A DNA stretch of 64,000 nt from Leptasterias polaris (GCA_037783415.1 JAZGTN010000150.1:744001-808000), one strand, 5' to 3'; positions 20,715-35,400 are shown, counted from the stretch's first letter. Made by a program: numbers and translations. Notes: generated by a model not told the origin, from the sequence alone.

Positions 20715-23700
20715 GCCTTTTTTAAAACTTTCCTTTTCTTTGGGTAGGGGTCACTCTCTGGCCGCTAGCGCCCTCTAAAAATGTCTCTCCGCCCCAAGAA
20801 TTCGGCCATATGACCCCTTGAACTTGACCTACGAGTGGTGTAAAATTTGTGCCAATCCAAAAATGATGTCAGGTTGAATTGAGCGTACTTACTTTGAATT
20901 TGCTTTGAATTTGCTTGAAAACTTCTCATTTTCTTTGGGTAGGGGTGACTCTCTGGCCGCTAGCGCCGTCTAGAAATGTCTTTCCGCCCCAAGAATTCGG
21001 CCACATGACCCCTTGAACTTGACCTACGAGTGGTGTAAAATTTGTGCCAATCCAAAAATGATGTAAGGTTGATTTGAGCGTACTTACTTTGAATTTGCTT
21101 TGAATTTGCTTGAAAACTTCTCATTTTCTTTGGGTAGGGGTGACTCTCTGGCCGCTAGCGCCGTCTAAAAATGTCTCTCCGCCCCAAGAATTCGGCCACA
21201 TGACCCCTTGAACTTGACCTACGAGTGGTGTAAAATTTGTGCCAATCCAAAAATGATGTCAGGTTGATTTGAGCGTACTTACTTTGAATTTGCTTTGAAT
21301 TTGCTTGAAAACTTCTCATTTTCTTTGGATAGGGGTGACTCTCTGGCCGCTAGCGCCGTCTAGAAATGTCTCTCCGCCCCAAGAATTCGGCCACATGACC
21401 CCTTGAACTTGACCTACGAGTGGTGTAAAATTTGTGCCAATCCAATAATGATGTCAGGTTGATTTGACCGTGCTTACTTCGAATTTGTTTTAAAACAGCT
21501 CGTTCAACTGAAGTCGCTATTGCGTCGACTTCGGATGGTCCCCGCTCGCTGGTAATTTGCGGTATGAAGATGGCGCCTGCTGGCCCTCACATTCTGATTT
21601 TCGGATTTGGGAGTATTCAGGGCAGAATCAGGTAACAAAATTTTTCTCTCTGGCATGCTGTGATCAGGAGTTATTTTCAACCTTCTCATTTTCTTTGGGT
21701 AGGGGTGACTCTCTGGCCGCTAGCGCCGTCTAGAAATGTATCTCTGCCCCAAGAATTCGGCCACATGACCCCTTGAACTTGACCTACGAGTGGTGTAAAA
21801 TTTGTGCCAATCCAAAAATGATGTCAGGTTGATTTGAGCGTACTTACTTTGAATTTGCTTGAAAACTTCTCATTTTCTTTGGGTAGGGTTGACTCTCTGG
21901 CCGCTAGCGCGGTCTATAAATGTCTCTCCCCCCCAAGATTTCGGTCACATGACCCATAGAACTTGACCTTCGAGTGGTGTAAATTTTGTGCCAATCCAAA
22001 AATGATATCATGTTGATTTGACCGTGCTTACTTTGAATTTGTTTTAAAATAGCTCGTTCAACTGAAGTCGCTATTGCGTCGACTTCGGATGGTCCCCGCT
22101 CGCTGGTAATTTGCGGTATGAAGATGGCGCCAGCTGGCCCTCACATTCTGATTTTCGGATTTGGGAGTATTCAGGGAAGAATCAGGTAACAAAATTTGTC
22201 TCTCTGGCATGCTGTGATCAGGAGTTATTGTCAACCGTAGATTTAACTTTATTTCAGGGTCTCAACGTTTTCCGCAGGCACTATTTTTTGGCCTTTTTTA
22301 AAACTTTCATTTTCTTTGGGTAGGGGTGACTCTCTGGCCGCTAGCGCGGTCTAGAAATGTCTCTCCGCCCCAAGAATTCGGTCACATGACCCCTTGAACT
22401 TGACCTACGAGTAGTGTAAAATTTGTGCCAATCCAAAAATGATGTCAGGTTGATTTGAGCGTACTTACTTTGAATTTGCTTGAAAACTTCTCATTTTCTT
22501 TGGGTAGGGGTGACTCTCTGGCCGCTAGCGCGGTCTATAAATGTCTCTCCCCCCCAAGATTTCGGTCACATGACCCCTAGAACTTGACCTTCGAGTGGTG
22601 TAAATTTTGTGCCAATCCAAAAATGATGTCATGTTGATTTGACCGTGCTTACTTTGAATTTGTTTTAAAATAGCTCGTTCAACTGAAGTCGCTATTGCGT
22701 CGACTTCGGATGGTCCCCGCTCGCTGGTAATTTGCGGTATGAAGATGGCGCCTGCTGGCCCTCACATTCTGATTTTCGGATTTGGGAGTATTCAGGGAAG
22801 AATCAGGTAACAAAATTTGTCTCTCTGGCATGCTGTGATCAGGAGTTATTGTCAACCGTAGATTTAACTTTATTTCAGGGTCTCAACGTTTTCCGCAGGC
22901 ACTATTTCTTGGCCTTTTTTAAAACTTTCATTTTCTTTGGGTAGGGGTGACTCTCTGGTCGCTAGCGCGGTCTAGAAATGTCTCTCCGCCCCAAGAATTC
23001 GGTCACATGACCCCTTGAACTTGACCTACGAGTAGTGTAAAATTTGTGCCAATCCAAAAATGATGTCAGGTTGATTTGAGCGTACTTACTTTGAATTTGC
23101 TTGAAAACTTCTCATTTTCTTTGGGTAGGGGTGACTCTCTGGCCGCTAGCGCGGTCTATAAATGTCTCTCAAAATCCCCCCCAAGATTTCAGTCACATGA
23201 CCCCTAGAACTTGACCTTCGAGTGGTGTAAATTTTGTGCCAATCCAAAAATGATGTCATGTTGATTTGACCGTGCTTACTTTGAATTTGTTTTAAAATAG
23301 CTCGTTCAACTGAAGTCGCTATTGCGTCGACTTCGGATGGTCCCCGCTCGCTGGTAATTTGCGGTATGAAGATGGCGCCTGCTGGCCCTCACATTCTGAT
23401 TTTCGGATTTGGGAGTATTCAGGGAAGAATCAGGTAACAAAATTTGTCTCTCTGGCATGCTGTGATCAGGAGTTATTGTCAACCGTAGATTTAACTTTAT
23501 TTCAGGGTCTCAACGTTTTCCGCAGGCACTATTTCTTGGCCTTTTTTAAAACTTTCATTTTCTTTGGGTAGGGGTGACTCTCTGGCCGCTAGCGCGGTCT
23601 AGAAATGTCTCTCCGCCCCAAGAATTCGGTCACATGACCCCTTGAACTTGACCTACGAGTAGTGTAAAATTTGTGCCAATCCAAAAATGATGTCAGGTTG

Positions 23701-26700
23701 ATTTGAGCGTACTTACTTTGAATTTGCTTGAAAACTTCTCATTTTCTTTGGGTAGGGGTGACTCTCTGGCCGCTAGCGCGGTCTATAAATGTCTCTCCCC
23801 CCAAGATTTCGGTCACATGACCCCTAGAACTTGACCTTCGAGTGGTGTAAATTTTGTGCCAATCCAAAAATGATGTCATGTTGATTTGACCGTGCTTACT
23901 TTGAATTTGTTTTAAAATAGCTCGTTCAACTGAAGTCGCTATTGCGTCGACTTCGGATGGTCCCCGCTCGCTGGTAATTTGCGGTATGAAGATGGCGCCT
24001 GCTGGCCCTCACATTCGGATTTTCGGATTTGGGAGTATTCAGGGAAGAATCAGGTAACAAAATTTGTCTCTCTGGCATGCTGTGATCAGGAGTTATTGTC
24101 AACCGTAGATTTAACTTTATTTCAGGGTCTCAACGTTTTCCGCAGGCACTATTTCTTGGCCTTTTTTAAAACTTTCATTTTCTTTGGGTAGGGGTGACTC
24201 TCTGGCCGCTAGCGCGGTCTAGAAATGTCTCTCCGCCCCAAGAATTCGGTCACATGACCCCTTGAACTTGACCTACGAGTAGTGTAAAATTTGTGCCAAT
24301 CCAAAAATGATGTCAGGTTGATTTGAGCGTACTTACTTTGAATTTGCTTGAAAACTTCTCATTTTTGGGGGGTAGGGGTGACTCTCTGGCCGCTAGCGCC
24401 GTCTAGAAATGTCTCTCCGCCCCAAGAATTTGGTCACATGACCCCTTAAACTTGACCTACGAGTGGTGTAAAATTTGTGCCAATCCAAAAATGATGTCAG
24501 GTTGATTTGAGCGTACTTACTTTGAATTTGCTTGAAAACTTCTCATTTTCTTTGGGTAGGGGTGACTCTCTGGCCGCTAGCGCGGTCTATAAATGTCTCT
24601 CCCCCCCAAGATTTCGGTCACATGACCCCTAGAACTTGACCTTCGAGTGGTGTAAATTTTGTGCCAATCCAAAAATGATGTCATGTTGATTTGACCGTGC
24701 TTACTTTGAATTTGTTTTAAAATAGCTCGTTCAACTGAAGTCGCTATTGCGTCGACTTCGGATGGTCCCCGCTCGCTGGTAATTTGCGGTATGAAGATGG
24801 CGCCTGCTGGCCCTCACATTCTGATTTTCGGATTTGGGAGTATTCAGGGAAGAATCAGGTAACAAAATTTGTCTCTCTGGCATGCTGTGATCAGGAGTTA
24901 TTGTCAACCGTAGATTTAACTTTATTTCTGGGTCTCAACGTTTTCCGCAGGCACTATTTCTTGGCCTTTTTTAAAACTTTCATTTTCTTTGGGTAGGGGT
25001 GACTCTCTGGCCGCTAGCGCGGTCTAGAAATGTCTCTCCGCCCCAAGAATTCGGTCACATGACCCCTTGAACTTGACCTACGAGTAGTGTAAAATTTGTG
25101 CCAATCCAAAAATGATGTCAGGTTGATTTGAGCGTACTTACTTTGAATTTGCTTGAAAACTTCTCATTTTTGGGGGGTAGGGGTGACTCTCTGGCCGCTA
25201 GCGCCGTCTAGAAATGTCTCTCCGCCCCAAGAATTTGGTCACATGACCCCTTAAACTTGACCTACGAGTGGTGTAAAATTTGTGCCAATCCAAAAATGAT
25301 GTCAGGTTGATTTGAGCGTACTTACTTTGAATTTGCTTGAAAACTTCTCATTTTCTTTGGGTAGGGGTGACTCTCTGGCCGCTAGCGCGGTCTATAAATG
25401 TCTCTCCCCCCCAAGATTTCGGTCACATGACCCCTAGAACTTGACCTTCGAGTGGTGTAAATTTTGTGCCAATCCAAAAATGATGTCATGTTGATTTGAC
25501 CGTGCTTACTTTGAATTTGTTTTAAAATAGCTCGTTCAACTGAAGTCGCTATTGCGTCGACTTCGGATGGTCCCCGCTCGCTGGTAATTTGCGGTATGAA
25601 GATGGCGCCTGCTGGCCCTCACATTCTGATTTTCGGATTTGGGAGTATTCAGGGAAGAATCAGGTAACAAAATTTGTCTCTCTGGCATGCTGTGATCAGG
25701 AGTTATTGTCAATTGTAGATTTAACTTTATTTCTGGGTCTCAACGTTTTCCGCAGGCACTATTTCTTGGCCTTTTTTAAAACTTTCCTTTTCTTTGGGTA
25801 GGGGTCACTCTCTGGCCGCTAGCGCCCTCTAAAAATGTCTCTCCGCCCCAAGAATTCGGCCATATGACCCCTTGAACTTGACCTACGAGTGGTGTAAAAT
25901 TTGTGCCAATCCAAAAATGATGTCAGGTTGAATTGAGCGTACTTACTTTGAATTTGCTTTGAATTTGCTTGAAAACTTCTCATTTTCTTTGGGTAGGGGT
26001 GACTCTCTGGCCGCTAGCGCCGTCTAGAAATGTCTTTCCGCCCCAAGAATTCGGCCACATGACCCCTTGAACTTGACCTACGAGTGGTGTAAAATTTGTG
26101 CCAATCCAAAAATGATGTAAGGTTGATTTGAGCGTACTTACTTTGAATTTGCTTTGAATTTGCTTGAAAACTTCTCATTTTCTTTGGGTAGGGGTGACTC
26201 TCTGGCCGCTAGCGCCGTCTAAAAATGTCTCTCCGCCCCAAGAATTCGGCCACATGACCCCTTGAACTTGACCTACGAGTGGTGTAAAATTTGTGCCAAT
26301 CCAAAAATGATGTCAGGTTGATTTGAGCGTACTTACTTTGAATTTGCTTTGAATTTGCTTGAAAACTTCTCATTTTCTTTGGATAGGGGTGACTCTCTGG
26401 CCGCTAGCGCCGTCTAGAAATGTCTCTCCGCCCCAAGAATTCGGCCACATGACCCCTTGAACTTGACCTACGAGTGGTGTAAAATTTGTGCCAATCCAAT
26501 AATGATGTCAGGTTGATTTGACCGTGCTTACTTCGAATTTGTTTTAAAACAGCTCGTTCAACTGAAGTCGCTATTGCGTCGACTTCGGATGGTCCCCGCT
26601 CGCTGGTAATTTGCGGTATGAAGATGGCGCCTGCTGGCCCTCACATTCTGATTTTCGGATTTGGGAGTATTCAGGGCAGAATCAGGTAACAAAATTTTTC

Positions 26701-29400
26701 TCTCTGGCATGCTGTGATCAGGAGTTATTTTCAACCTTCTCATTTTCTTTGGGTAGGGGTGACTCTCTGGCCGCTAGCGCCGTCTAGAAATGTATCTCTG
26801 CCCCAAGAATTCGGCCACATGACCCCTTGAACTTGACCTACGAGTGGTGTAAAATTTGTGCCAATCCAAAAATGATGTCAGGTTGATTTGAGCGTACTTA
26901 CTTTGAATTTGCTTGAAAACTTCTCATTTTCTTTGGGTAGGGTTGACTCTCTGGCCGCTAGCGCGGTCTATAAATGTCTCTCCCCCCCAAGATTTCGGTC
27001 ACATGACCCCTAGAACTTGACCTTCGAGTGGTGTAAATTTTGTGCCAATCCAAAAATGATATCATGTTGATTTGACCGTGCTTACTTTGAATTTGTTTTA
27101 AAATAGCTCGTTCAACTGAAGTCGCTATTGCGTCGACTTCGGATGGTCCCCGCTCGCTGGTAATTTGCGGTATGAAGATGGCGCCAGCTGGCCCTCACAT
27201 TCTGATTTTCGGATTTGGGAGTATTCAGGGAAGAATCAGGTAACAAAATTTGTCTCTCTGGCATGCTGTGATCAGGAGTTATTGTCAACCGTAGATTTAA
27301 CTTTATTTCAGGGTCTCAACGTTTTCCGCAGGCACTATTTCTTGGCCTTTTTTAAAACTTTCATTTTCTTTGGGTAGGGGTGACTCTCTGGCCGCTAGCG
27401 CGGTCTAGAAATGTCTCTCCGCCCCAAGAATTCGGTCACATGACCCCTTGAACTTGACCTACGAGTAGTGTAAAATTTGTGCCAATCCAAAAATGATGTC
27501 AGGTTGATTTGAGCGTACTTACTTTGAATTTGCTTGAAAACTTCTCATTTTCTTTGGGTAGGGGTGACTCTCTGGCCGCTAGCGCGGTCTATAAATGTCT
27601 CTCCCCCCCAAGATTTCGGTCACATGACCCCTAGAACTTGACCTTCGAGTGGTGTAAATTTTGTGCCAATCCAAAAATGATGTCATGTTGATTTGACCGT
27701 GCTTACTTTGAATTTGTTTTAAAATAGCTCGTTCAACTGAAGTCGCTATTGCGTCGACTTCGGATGGTCCCCGCTCGCTGGTAATTTGCGGTATGAAGAT
27801 GGCGCCTGCTGGCCCTCACATTCTGATTTTCGGATTTGGGAGTATTCAGGGAAGAATCAGGTAACAAAATTTGTCTCTCTGGCATGCTGTGATCAGGAGT
27901 TATTGTCAACCGTAGATTTAACTTTATTTCAGGGTCTCAACGTTTTCCGCAGGCACTATTTCTTGGCCTTTTTTAAAACTTTCATTTTCTTTGGGTAGGG
28001 GTGACTCTCTGGTCGCTAGCGCGGTCTAGAAATGTCTCTCCGCCCCAAGAATTCGGTCACATGACCCCTTGAACTTGACCTACGAGTAGTGTAAAATTTG
28101 TGCCAATCCAAAAATGATGTCAGGTTGATTTGAGCGTACTTACTTTGAATTTGCTTGAAAACTTCTCATTTTCTTTGGGTAGGGGTGACTCTCTGGCCGC
28201 TAGCGCGGTCTATAAATGTCTCTCAAAATCCCCCCCAAGATTTCAGTCACATGACCCCTAGAACTTGACCTTCGAGTGGTGTAAATTTTGTGCCAATCCA
28301 AAAATGATGTCATGTTGATTTGACCGTGCTTACTTTGAATTTGTTTTAAAATAGCTCGTTCAACTGAAGTCGCTATTGCGTCGACTTCGGATGGTCCCCG
28401 CTCGCTGGTAATTTGCGGTATGAAGATGGCGCCTGCTGGCCCTCACATTCTGATTTTCGGATTTGGGAGTATTCAGGGAAGAATCAGGTAACAAAATTTG
28501 TCTCTCTGGCATGCTGTGATCAGGAGTTATTGTCAACCGTAGATTTAACTTTATTTCAGGGTCTCAACGTTTTCCGCAGGCACTATTTCTTGGCCTTTTT
28601 AAAAACTTTCATTTTCTTTGGGTAGGGGTGACTCTCTGGCCGCTAGCGCGGTCTAGAAATGTCTCTCCGCCCCAAGAATTCGGTCACATGACCCCTTGAA
28701 CTTGACCTACGAGTAGTGTAAAATTTGTGCCAATCCAAAAATGATGTCAGGTTGATTTGAGCGTACTTACTTTGAATTTGCTTGAAAACTTCTCATTTTC
28801 TTTGGGTAGGGGTGACTCTCTGGCCGCTAGCGCGGTCTATAAATGTCTCTCCCCCCCAAGATTTCGGTCACATGACCCCTAGAACTTGACCTTCGAGTGG
28901 TGTAAATTTTGTGCCAATCCAAAAATGATGTCATGTTGATTTGACCGTGCTTACTTTGAATTTGTTTTAAAATAGCTCGTTCAACTGAAGTCGCTATTGC
29001 GTCGACTTCGGATGGTCCCCGCTCGCTGGTAATTTGCGGTATGAAGATGGCGCCTGCTGGCCCTCACATTCTGATTTTCGGATTTGGGAGTATTCAGGGA
29101 AGAATCAGGTAACAAAATTTGTCTCTCTGGCATGCTGTGATCAGGAGTTATTGTCAACCGTAGATTTAACTTTATTTCAGGGTCTCAACGTTTTCCGCAG
29201 GCACTATTTCTTGGCCTTTTTTAAAACTTTCATTTTCTTTGGGTAGGGGTGACTCTCTGGCCGCTAGCGCGGTCTAGAAATGTCTCTCCGCCCCAAGAAT
29301 TCGGTCACATGACCCCTTGAACTTGACCTACGAGTAGTGTAAAATTTGTGCCAATCCAAAAATGATGTCAGGTTGATTTGAGCGTACTTACTTTGAATTT
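20715..29400 (+). repeat. 5054-bp block duplication, partly diverged
   Basis: Sequence from about 20715 recurs from about 25769. Paired cassette ATGs are 21567/26621, 22118/27172, 22739/27793 and 23366/28420, all 5054 apart. Shared private variants include CTCTGGTCGC, CTCTCAAAATCCCC (AAAAT insertion at about 23171 and 28225) and the truncated-cassette junction. Differences exist (CCCATAG in copy 1 against CCCCTAG in copy 2; TATTTTTTGG against TATTTCTTGG), and similarity at this offset breaks near 29.4 kb, where copy 2 carries a chimaeric monomer. The copy-2 entry point lies inside a cassette, making an A/B chimaeric cassette (ATG 25596). Confidence 0.85.
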
Positions 29401-32400
29401 GCTTGAAAACTTCTCATTTTCTTTGGGTAGGGGTGACTCTCTGGCCGCTAGCGCGGTCTATAAATGTCTCTCCCCCCCAAGATTTCGGTCACATGACCCC
29501 TAGAACTTGACCTTCGAGTGGTGTAAATTTTGTGCCAATCCAAAAATGATGTCAGGTTGATTTGAGCGTACTTACTTTGAATTTGCTTGAAAACTTCTCA
29601 TTTTCTTTGGGTAGGGGTGACTCTCTGGCCGCTAGCGCGGTCTATAAATGTCTCTCCCCCCCAAGATTTCAGTCACATGACCCCTAGAACTTGACCTTCG
29701 AGTGGTGTAAATTTTGTGCCAATCCAAAAATGATGTCATGTTGATTTGACCGTGCTTACTTTGAATTTGTTTTAAAATAGCTCGTTCAACTGAAGTCGCT
29801 ATTGCGTCGACTTCGGATGGTCCCCGCTCGCTGGTAATTTGCGGTATGAAGATGGCGACTGCTGGCCCTCACATTCTGATTTTCGGATTTGGGAGTATTC
29901 AGGGAAGAATCAGGTAACAAAATTTGTCTCTCTGGCATGCTGTGATCAGGAGTTATTGTCAACCGTAGATTTAACTTTATTTCAGGGTCTCAACGTTTTC
30001 CGCAGGCACTATTTCTTGGCCTTTTTTAAAACTTTCATTTTCTTTGGGTAGGGGTCACTCTCTGGCCGCTAGCGCGGTCTAGAAATGTCTCTCCGCCCCA
30101 AGAATTCGGTCACATGACCCCTTGAACTTGACCTACGAGTAGTGTAAAATTTGTGCCAATCCAAAAATGATGTCAGGTTGATTTGAGCGTACTTACTTTG
30201 AATTTGCTTGAAAACTTCTCATTTTTGGGGGGTAGGGGTGACTCTCTGGCCGCTAGCGCCGTCTAGAAATGTCTCTCCGCCCCAAGAATTTGGTCACATG
30301 ACCCCTTAAACTTGACCTACGAGTGGTGTAAAATTTGTGCCAATCCAAAAATGATGTCAGGTTGATTTGAGCGTACTTACTTTGAATTTGCTTGAAAACT
30401 TCTCATTTTCTTTGGGTAGGGGTGACTCTCTGGCCGCTAGCGCGGTCTATAAATGTCTCTCTCCCCCAAGATTTCGGTCACATGACCCCTAGAACTTGAC
30501 CTTCGAGTGGTGTAAATTTTGTGCCAATCCAAAAATGATGTCATGTTGATTTGACCGTGCTTACTTTGAATTTGTTTTAAAATAGCTCGTTCAACTGAAG
30601 TCGCTATTGCGTCGACTTCGGATAGTCCCCGCTCGCTGGTAATTTGCGGTATGAAGATGGCGCCTGCTGGCCCTCACATTCTGATTTTCGGATTTGGGAG
30701 TATTCAGGGAAGAATCAGGTAACAAAATTTGTCTCTCTGGCATGCTGTGATCAGGAGTTATTGTCAACCGTAGATTTAACTTTATTTCAGGGTCTCAACG
30801 TTTTCCGCAGGCACTATTTCTTGGCCTTTTTTAAAACTTTCATTTTTTTGGGTAGGGGTGACTCTCTGGCCGCTAGCGCGGTCTAGAAATGTCTCTCCGC
30901 CCCAAGAATTCGGTCACATGACCCCTTGAACTTGACCTACGAGTAGTGTAAAATTTGTGCCAATCCAAAAATGATGTCAGGTTGATTTGAGCGTACTTAC
31001 TTTGAATTTGCTTGAAAACTTCTCATTTTTGGGGGGTAGGGGTGACTCTCTGGCCGCTAGCGCCGTCTAGAAATGTCTCTCCGCCCCAAGAATTTGGTCA
31101 CATGACCCCTTAAACTTGACCTACGAGTGGTGTAAAATTTGGGCCAATCCAAAAATGATGTCAGGTTGATTTGAGCGTACTTACTTTGAATTTGCTTGAA
31201 AACTTCTCATTTTCTTTGGGTAGGGGTGACTCTCTGGCCGCTAGCGCGGTCTATAAATGTCTCTCCCCCCCAAGATTTCGGTCACATGACCCCTAGAACT
31301 TGACCTTCGAGTGGTGTAAATTTTGTGCCAATCAAAAAATGATGTCATGTTGATTTGACCGTGCTTACTTTGAATTTGTTTTAAAATAGCTCGTTCAACT
31401 GAAGTCGCTATTGCGTCGACTTCGGATGGTCCCCGCTCGCTGGTAATTTGCGGTATGAAGATGGCGCCTGCTGGCCCTCACATTCTGATTTTCGGATTTG
31501 GGAGTATTCAGGGAAGAATCAGGTAACAAAATTTGTCTCTCTGGCATGCTGTGATCAGGAGTTATTGTCAACCGTAGATTTAACTTTATTTCAGGGTCTC
31601 AACGTTTTCCGCAGGCACTATTTCTTGGCCTTTTTTTAAACTTTCATTTTCTTTGGGTAGGGGTGACTCTCTGGCCGCTAGCGCGGTCTAGAAATGTCTC
31701 TCCGCCCCAAGAATTCGGTCACATGACCCCTTGAACTTGACCTACGAGTAGTGTAAAATTTGTGCCAATCCAAAAATGATGTCAGGTTGATTTGAGCGTA
31801 CTTACTTTGAATTTGCTTGAAAACTTCTCATTTTTGGGGGGTAGGGGTGACTCTCTGGCCGCTAGCGCCGTCTAGAAATGTCTCTCCGCCCCAAGAATTT
31901 GGTCACATGACCCCTTAAACTTGACCTACGAGTGGTGTAAAATTTGTGCCAATCCAAAAATGATGTCAGGTTGATTTGAGCGTACTTACTTTGAATTTGC
32001 TTGAAAACTTCTCATTTTTGGGGGGTAGGGGTGACTCTCTGGCCGCTAGCGCGGTCTAGAAATGTCTCTCCGCCCCAAGAATTCGGTCACATGACCCCTT
32101 GAACTTGACCTACGAGTAGTGTAAAATTTGTGCCAATCCAAAAATGATGTCAGGTTGATTTGAGCGTACTTACTTTGAATTTGCTTGAAAACTTCTAATT
32201 TTTGGGGGGTAGGGGTGACTCTCTGGCCGCTAGCGCCGTCTAGAAATGTCTCTCCGCCCCAAGAATTTGGTCACATGACCCCTTAAACTTGACCTACGAG
32301 TGGTGTAAAATTTGTGCCAATCCAAAAATGATGTCAGGTTGATTTGAGCGTACTTACTTTGAATTTGCTTGAAAACTTCTCATTTTCTTTGGGTAGGGGT

Positions 32401-35400
32401 GACTCTCTGGCCACTAGCGCGGTCTATAAATGTCTCTCCCCCCCAAGATTTCGGTCACATGACCCCTAGAACTTGACCTTCGAGTGGTGTAAATTTTGTG
32501 CCAATCCAAAAATGATGTCATGTTGATTTGACCGTGCTTACTTTGAATTTGTTTTAAAATAGCTCGTTCAACTGAAGTCGCTATTGCGTCGACTTCGGAT
32601 GGTCCCCGCTCGCTGGTAATTTGCGGTATGAAGATGGCGCCTGCTGGCCCTCACATTCTGATTTTCGGATTTGGGAGTATTCAGGGAAGAATCAGGTAAC
32701 AAAATTTGTCTCTCTGGCATGCTGTGATCAGGAGTTATTGTCAACCGTAGATTTAACTTTATTTCAGGGTCTCAACGTTTTCCGCAGGCACTATTTCTTG
32801 GCCTTTTTAAAAACTTTCATTTTCTTTGGGTAGGGGTGACTCTCTAGCCGCTAGCGCGGTCTATAAATGTCTCTCCGCCCCAAGAATTCGGTCACATGAC
32901 CCCTTAAACTTGACCTACGAGTGGTGTAAAATTTGTGCCAATCCAAAAATGATGTCAGGTTGATTTGAGCGTACTTACTTTGAATTTGCTTGAAAACTTC
33001 TCATTTTTGGGGGGTAGGGGTGACTCTCTGGCCGCTAGCGCCGTCTAGAAATGTCTCTCCGCCCCAAGAATTTGGTCACATGACCCCTTAAACTTGACCT
33101 ACGAGTGGTGTAAAATTTGTGCCAATCCAAAAATGATGTCAGGTTGATTTGAGCGTACTTACTTTGAATTTGCTTGAAAACTTCTCATTTTCTTTGGGTA
33201 GGGGTGACTCTCTGGCCGCTAGCGCGGTCTATAAATGTATCTCCCCCCCAGGATTTCGGTCACATGACCCCTAGAACTTAACCTTCGAGTGGTGTAAATT
33301 TTGTGCCAATCCAAAAATGATGTCATGTTGATTTGTCCGTGCTTACTTTGAATTTGTTTTAAAATAGCTCGTTCAACTGAAGTCGCTATTGCGTCGACTT
33401 CGGATGGTCCCCGCTCGCTGGTAATTTGCGGTATGAAGATGGCGCCTGCTGGCCCTCACATTCTGATTTACGGATTTGGGAGTATTCAGGGAAGAATCAG
33501 ATAACAAAATTTGTCTCTCTGGCATGCTGTGATCAGGAGTTATTGTCAACCGTAGATTTAACTTTATTTCAGGGTCTCAACGTTTTCCGCAGGCACTATT
33601 TCTTGGCCTTTTTTAAAACTTTCATTTTCTTTGGGTAGGGGTGACTCTCTGGCCGCTAGCGCGGTCTAGAAATGTCTCTCCGCCCCAAGAATTCGGTCAC
33701 ATGACCCCTTGAACTTGACCTACGAGTAGTGTAAAATTTGTGCCAATCCAAAAATGATGTCAGGTTGATTTGAGCGTACTTACTTTGAATTTGCTTGAAA
33801 ACTTCTCATTTTTTGGGGGTAGGGGTGACTCTCTGGCCGCTAGCGCCGTCTAGAAATGTCTCTCCGCCCCAAGAATTTGGTCACATGACCCCTTAAATTG
33901 ACCTACGAGTGGTGTAAAATTTGTGCCAATCCAAAAATGATGTCAGGTTGATTTGAGCGTACTTACTTTGAATTTGCTTGAAAACTTCTCATTTTCTTTG
34001 GGTAGGGGTGACTCTCTGGCCGCTAGCGCGGTCTATAAATGTCTCTCCCCCCCCCCAAGATTTCGGTCACATGATCCCTAGAACTTGACCTTCGAGTGGT
34101 GTAAATTTTGTGCCAATCCAAAAATGATGTCAGGTTGATTTGAGCGTACTTACTTTGAATTTGCTTGAAAAATCTCATTTTTGGGGGGTAGGGGTGACTC
34201 TCTGGCCGCTAGCGCCGTCTAGAAATGTCTCTCCGCCCCAAGAATTTGGTAACATGACCCCTTAAACTTGACCTACGAGTGGTGTAAAATTTGTGCCAAT
34301 CCAAAAATGATGTCAGGTTGATTTGAGCGTACTTACTTTGAATTTGCTTGAAAACTTCTCATTTTCTTTGGGTAGGGGTGACTCTCTGGCCGCTAGCGCG
34401 GTCTATAAATGTCTCTCCCCCCAAGATTTCGGTCACATGACCCCTAGAACTTGACCTTCGAGTGGTGTAAATTTTGTGCCAATCCAAAAATGATGTCATG
34501 TTGATTTGACCGCGCTTACTTTGAATTTGTTTTAAAATAGCTCGTTCAACTGAAGTCGCTATTGCGTCGACTTCGGATGGTCCCCGCTCGCTGGTAATTT
34601 GCGGTATGAAGATGGCGCCTGTTGGCCCTCACATTCTGATTTTCGGATTTGGGAGTATTCAGGGAAGAATCAGGTAACAAAATTTGTCTCTCTGGCATGC
34701 TGTGATCAGGAGTTATTGTCAACCGTAGATTTTACTTTATTTCAGGGTCTCAACGTTTTCCGCTGGCACTATTTCTTGGCCTTTTTTAAAACTTTCATTT
34801 TCTTTGGGTAGGGGTGACTCTCTGGCCGCTAGCGCGGTCTAGAAATGTCTCTCCGCCCCAAGAATTTGGTCAAATGACCCCTTGAACTTGACCTACGAGT
34901 AGTGTAAAATTTGTGCCAATCCAAAAATGATGTCAGGTTGATTTGAGCGTACTTACTTTGAATTTGCTTGAAAACTTCTCATTTTTGGGGGGTAGGGGTG
35001 ACTCTCTGGCCGCTAGCGCCGTCTAGAAATGTCTCTCCGCCCCAAGAATTTGGTCACATGACCCCTTAAACTTGACCTACGAGTGGTGTAAAATTTGTGC
35101 CAATCCAAAAATGATGTCAGGTTGATTTGAGCGTACTTACTTTGAATTTGCTTGAAAACTTCTCATTTTTGGGGGGTAGGGGTGACTCTCTGGCCGCTAG
35201 CGCCGTCTAGAAATGTCTCTCCGCCCCAAGAATTTGGTCACATGACCCCTTAAACTTGACCTACGAGTGGTGTAAAATTTGTGCCAATCCAAAAATGATG
35301 TCAGGTTGATTTGAGCGTACTTACTTTGAATTTGCTTGAAAACTTCTCATTTTTTTGGGTAGGGGTGACTCTCTGGCCGCTAGCGCGGTCTATAAATGTT

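Larger units (their letters stand above)
16812..22469 (+). repeat. 2829-bp tandem block duplication
   Basis: 16812-19640 is repeated at 19641-22469. Cassette ATGs pair at 17081/19910, 17713/20542, 18738/21567 and 19289/22118, each 2829 apart. Private variants recur at the same offset: CCCCAATAATTCGG (17332/20161), GGGGTCACTC, TTTGGATAGGGG, GACCCATAGAAC (19121/21950) and CTATTTTTTGG. I saw no difference between the copies, so this is the youngest large event in the window or an assembly duplication. The block includes the B-to-A transition, so it re-inserts B sequence into A territory. Confidence 0.9.
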
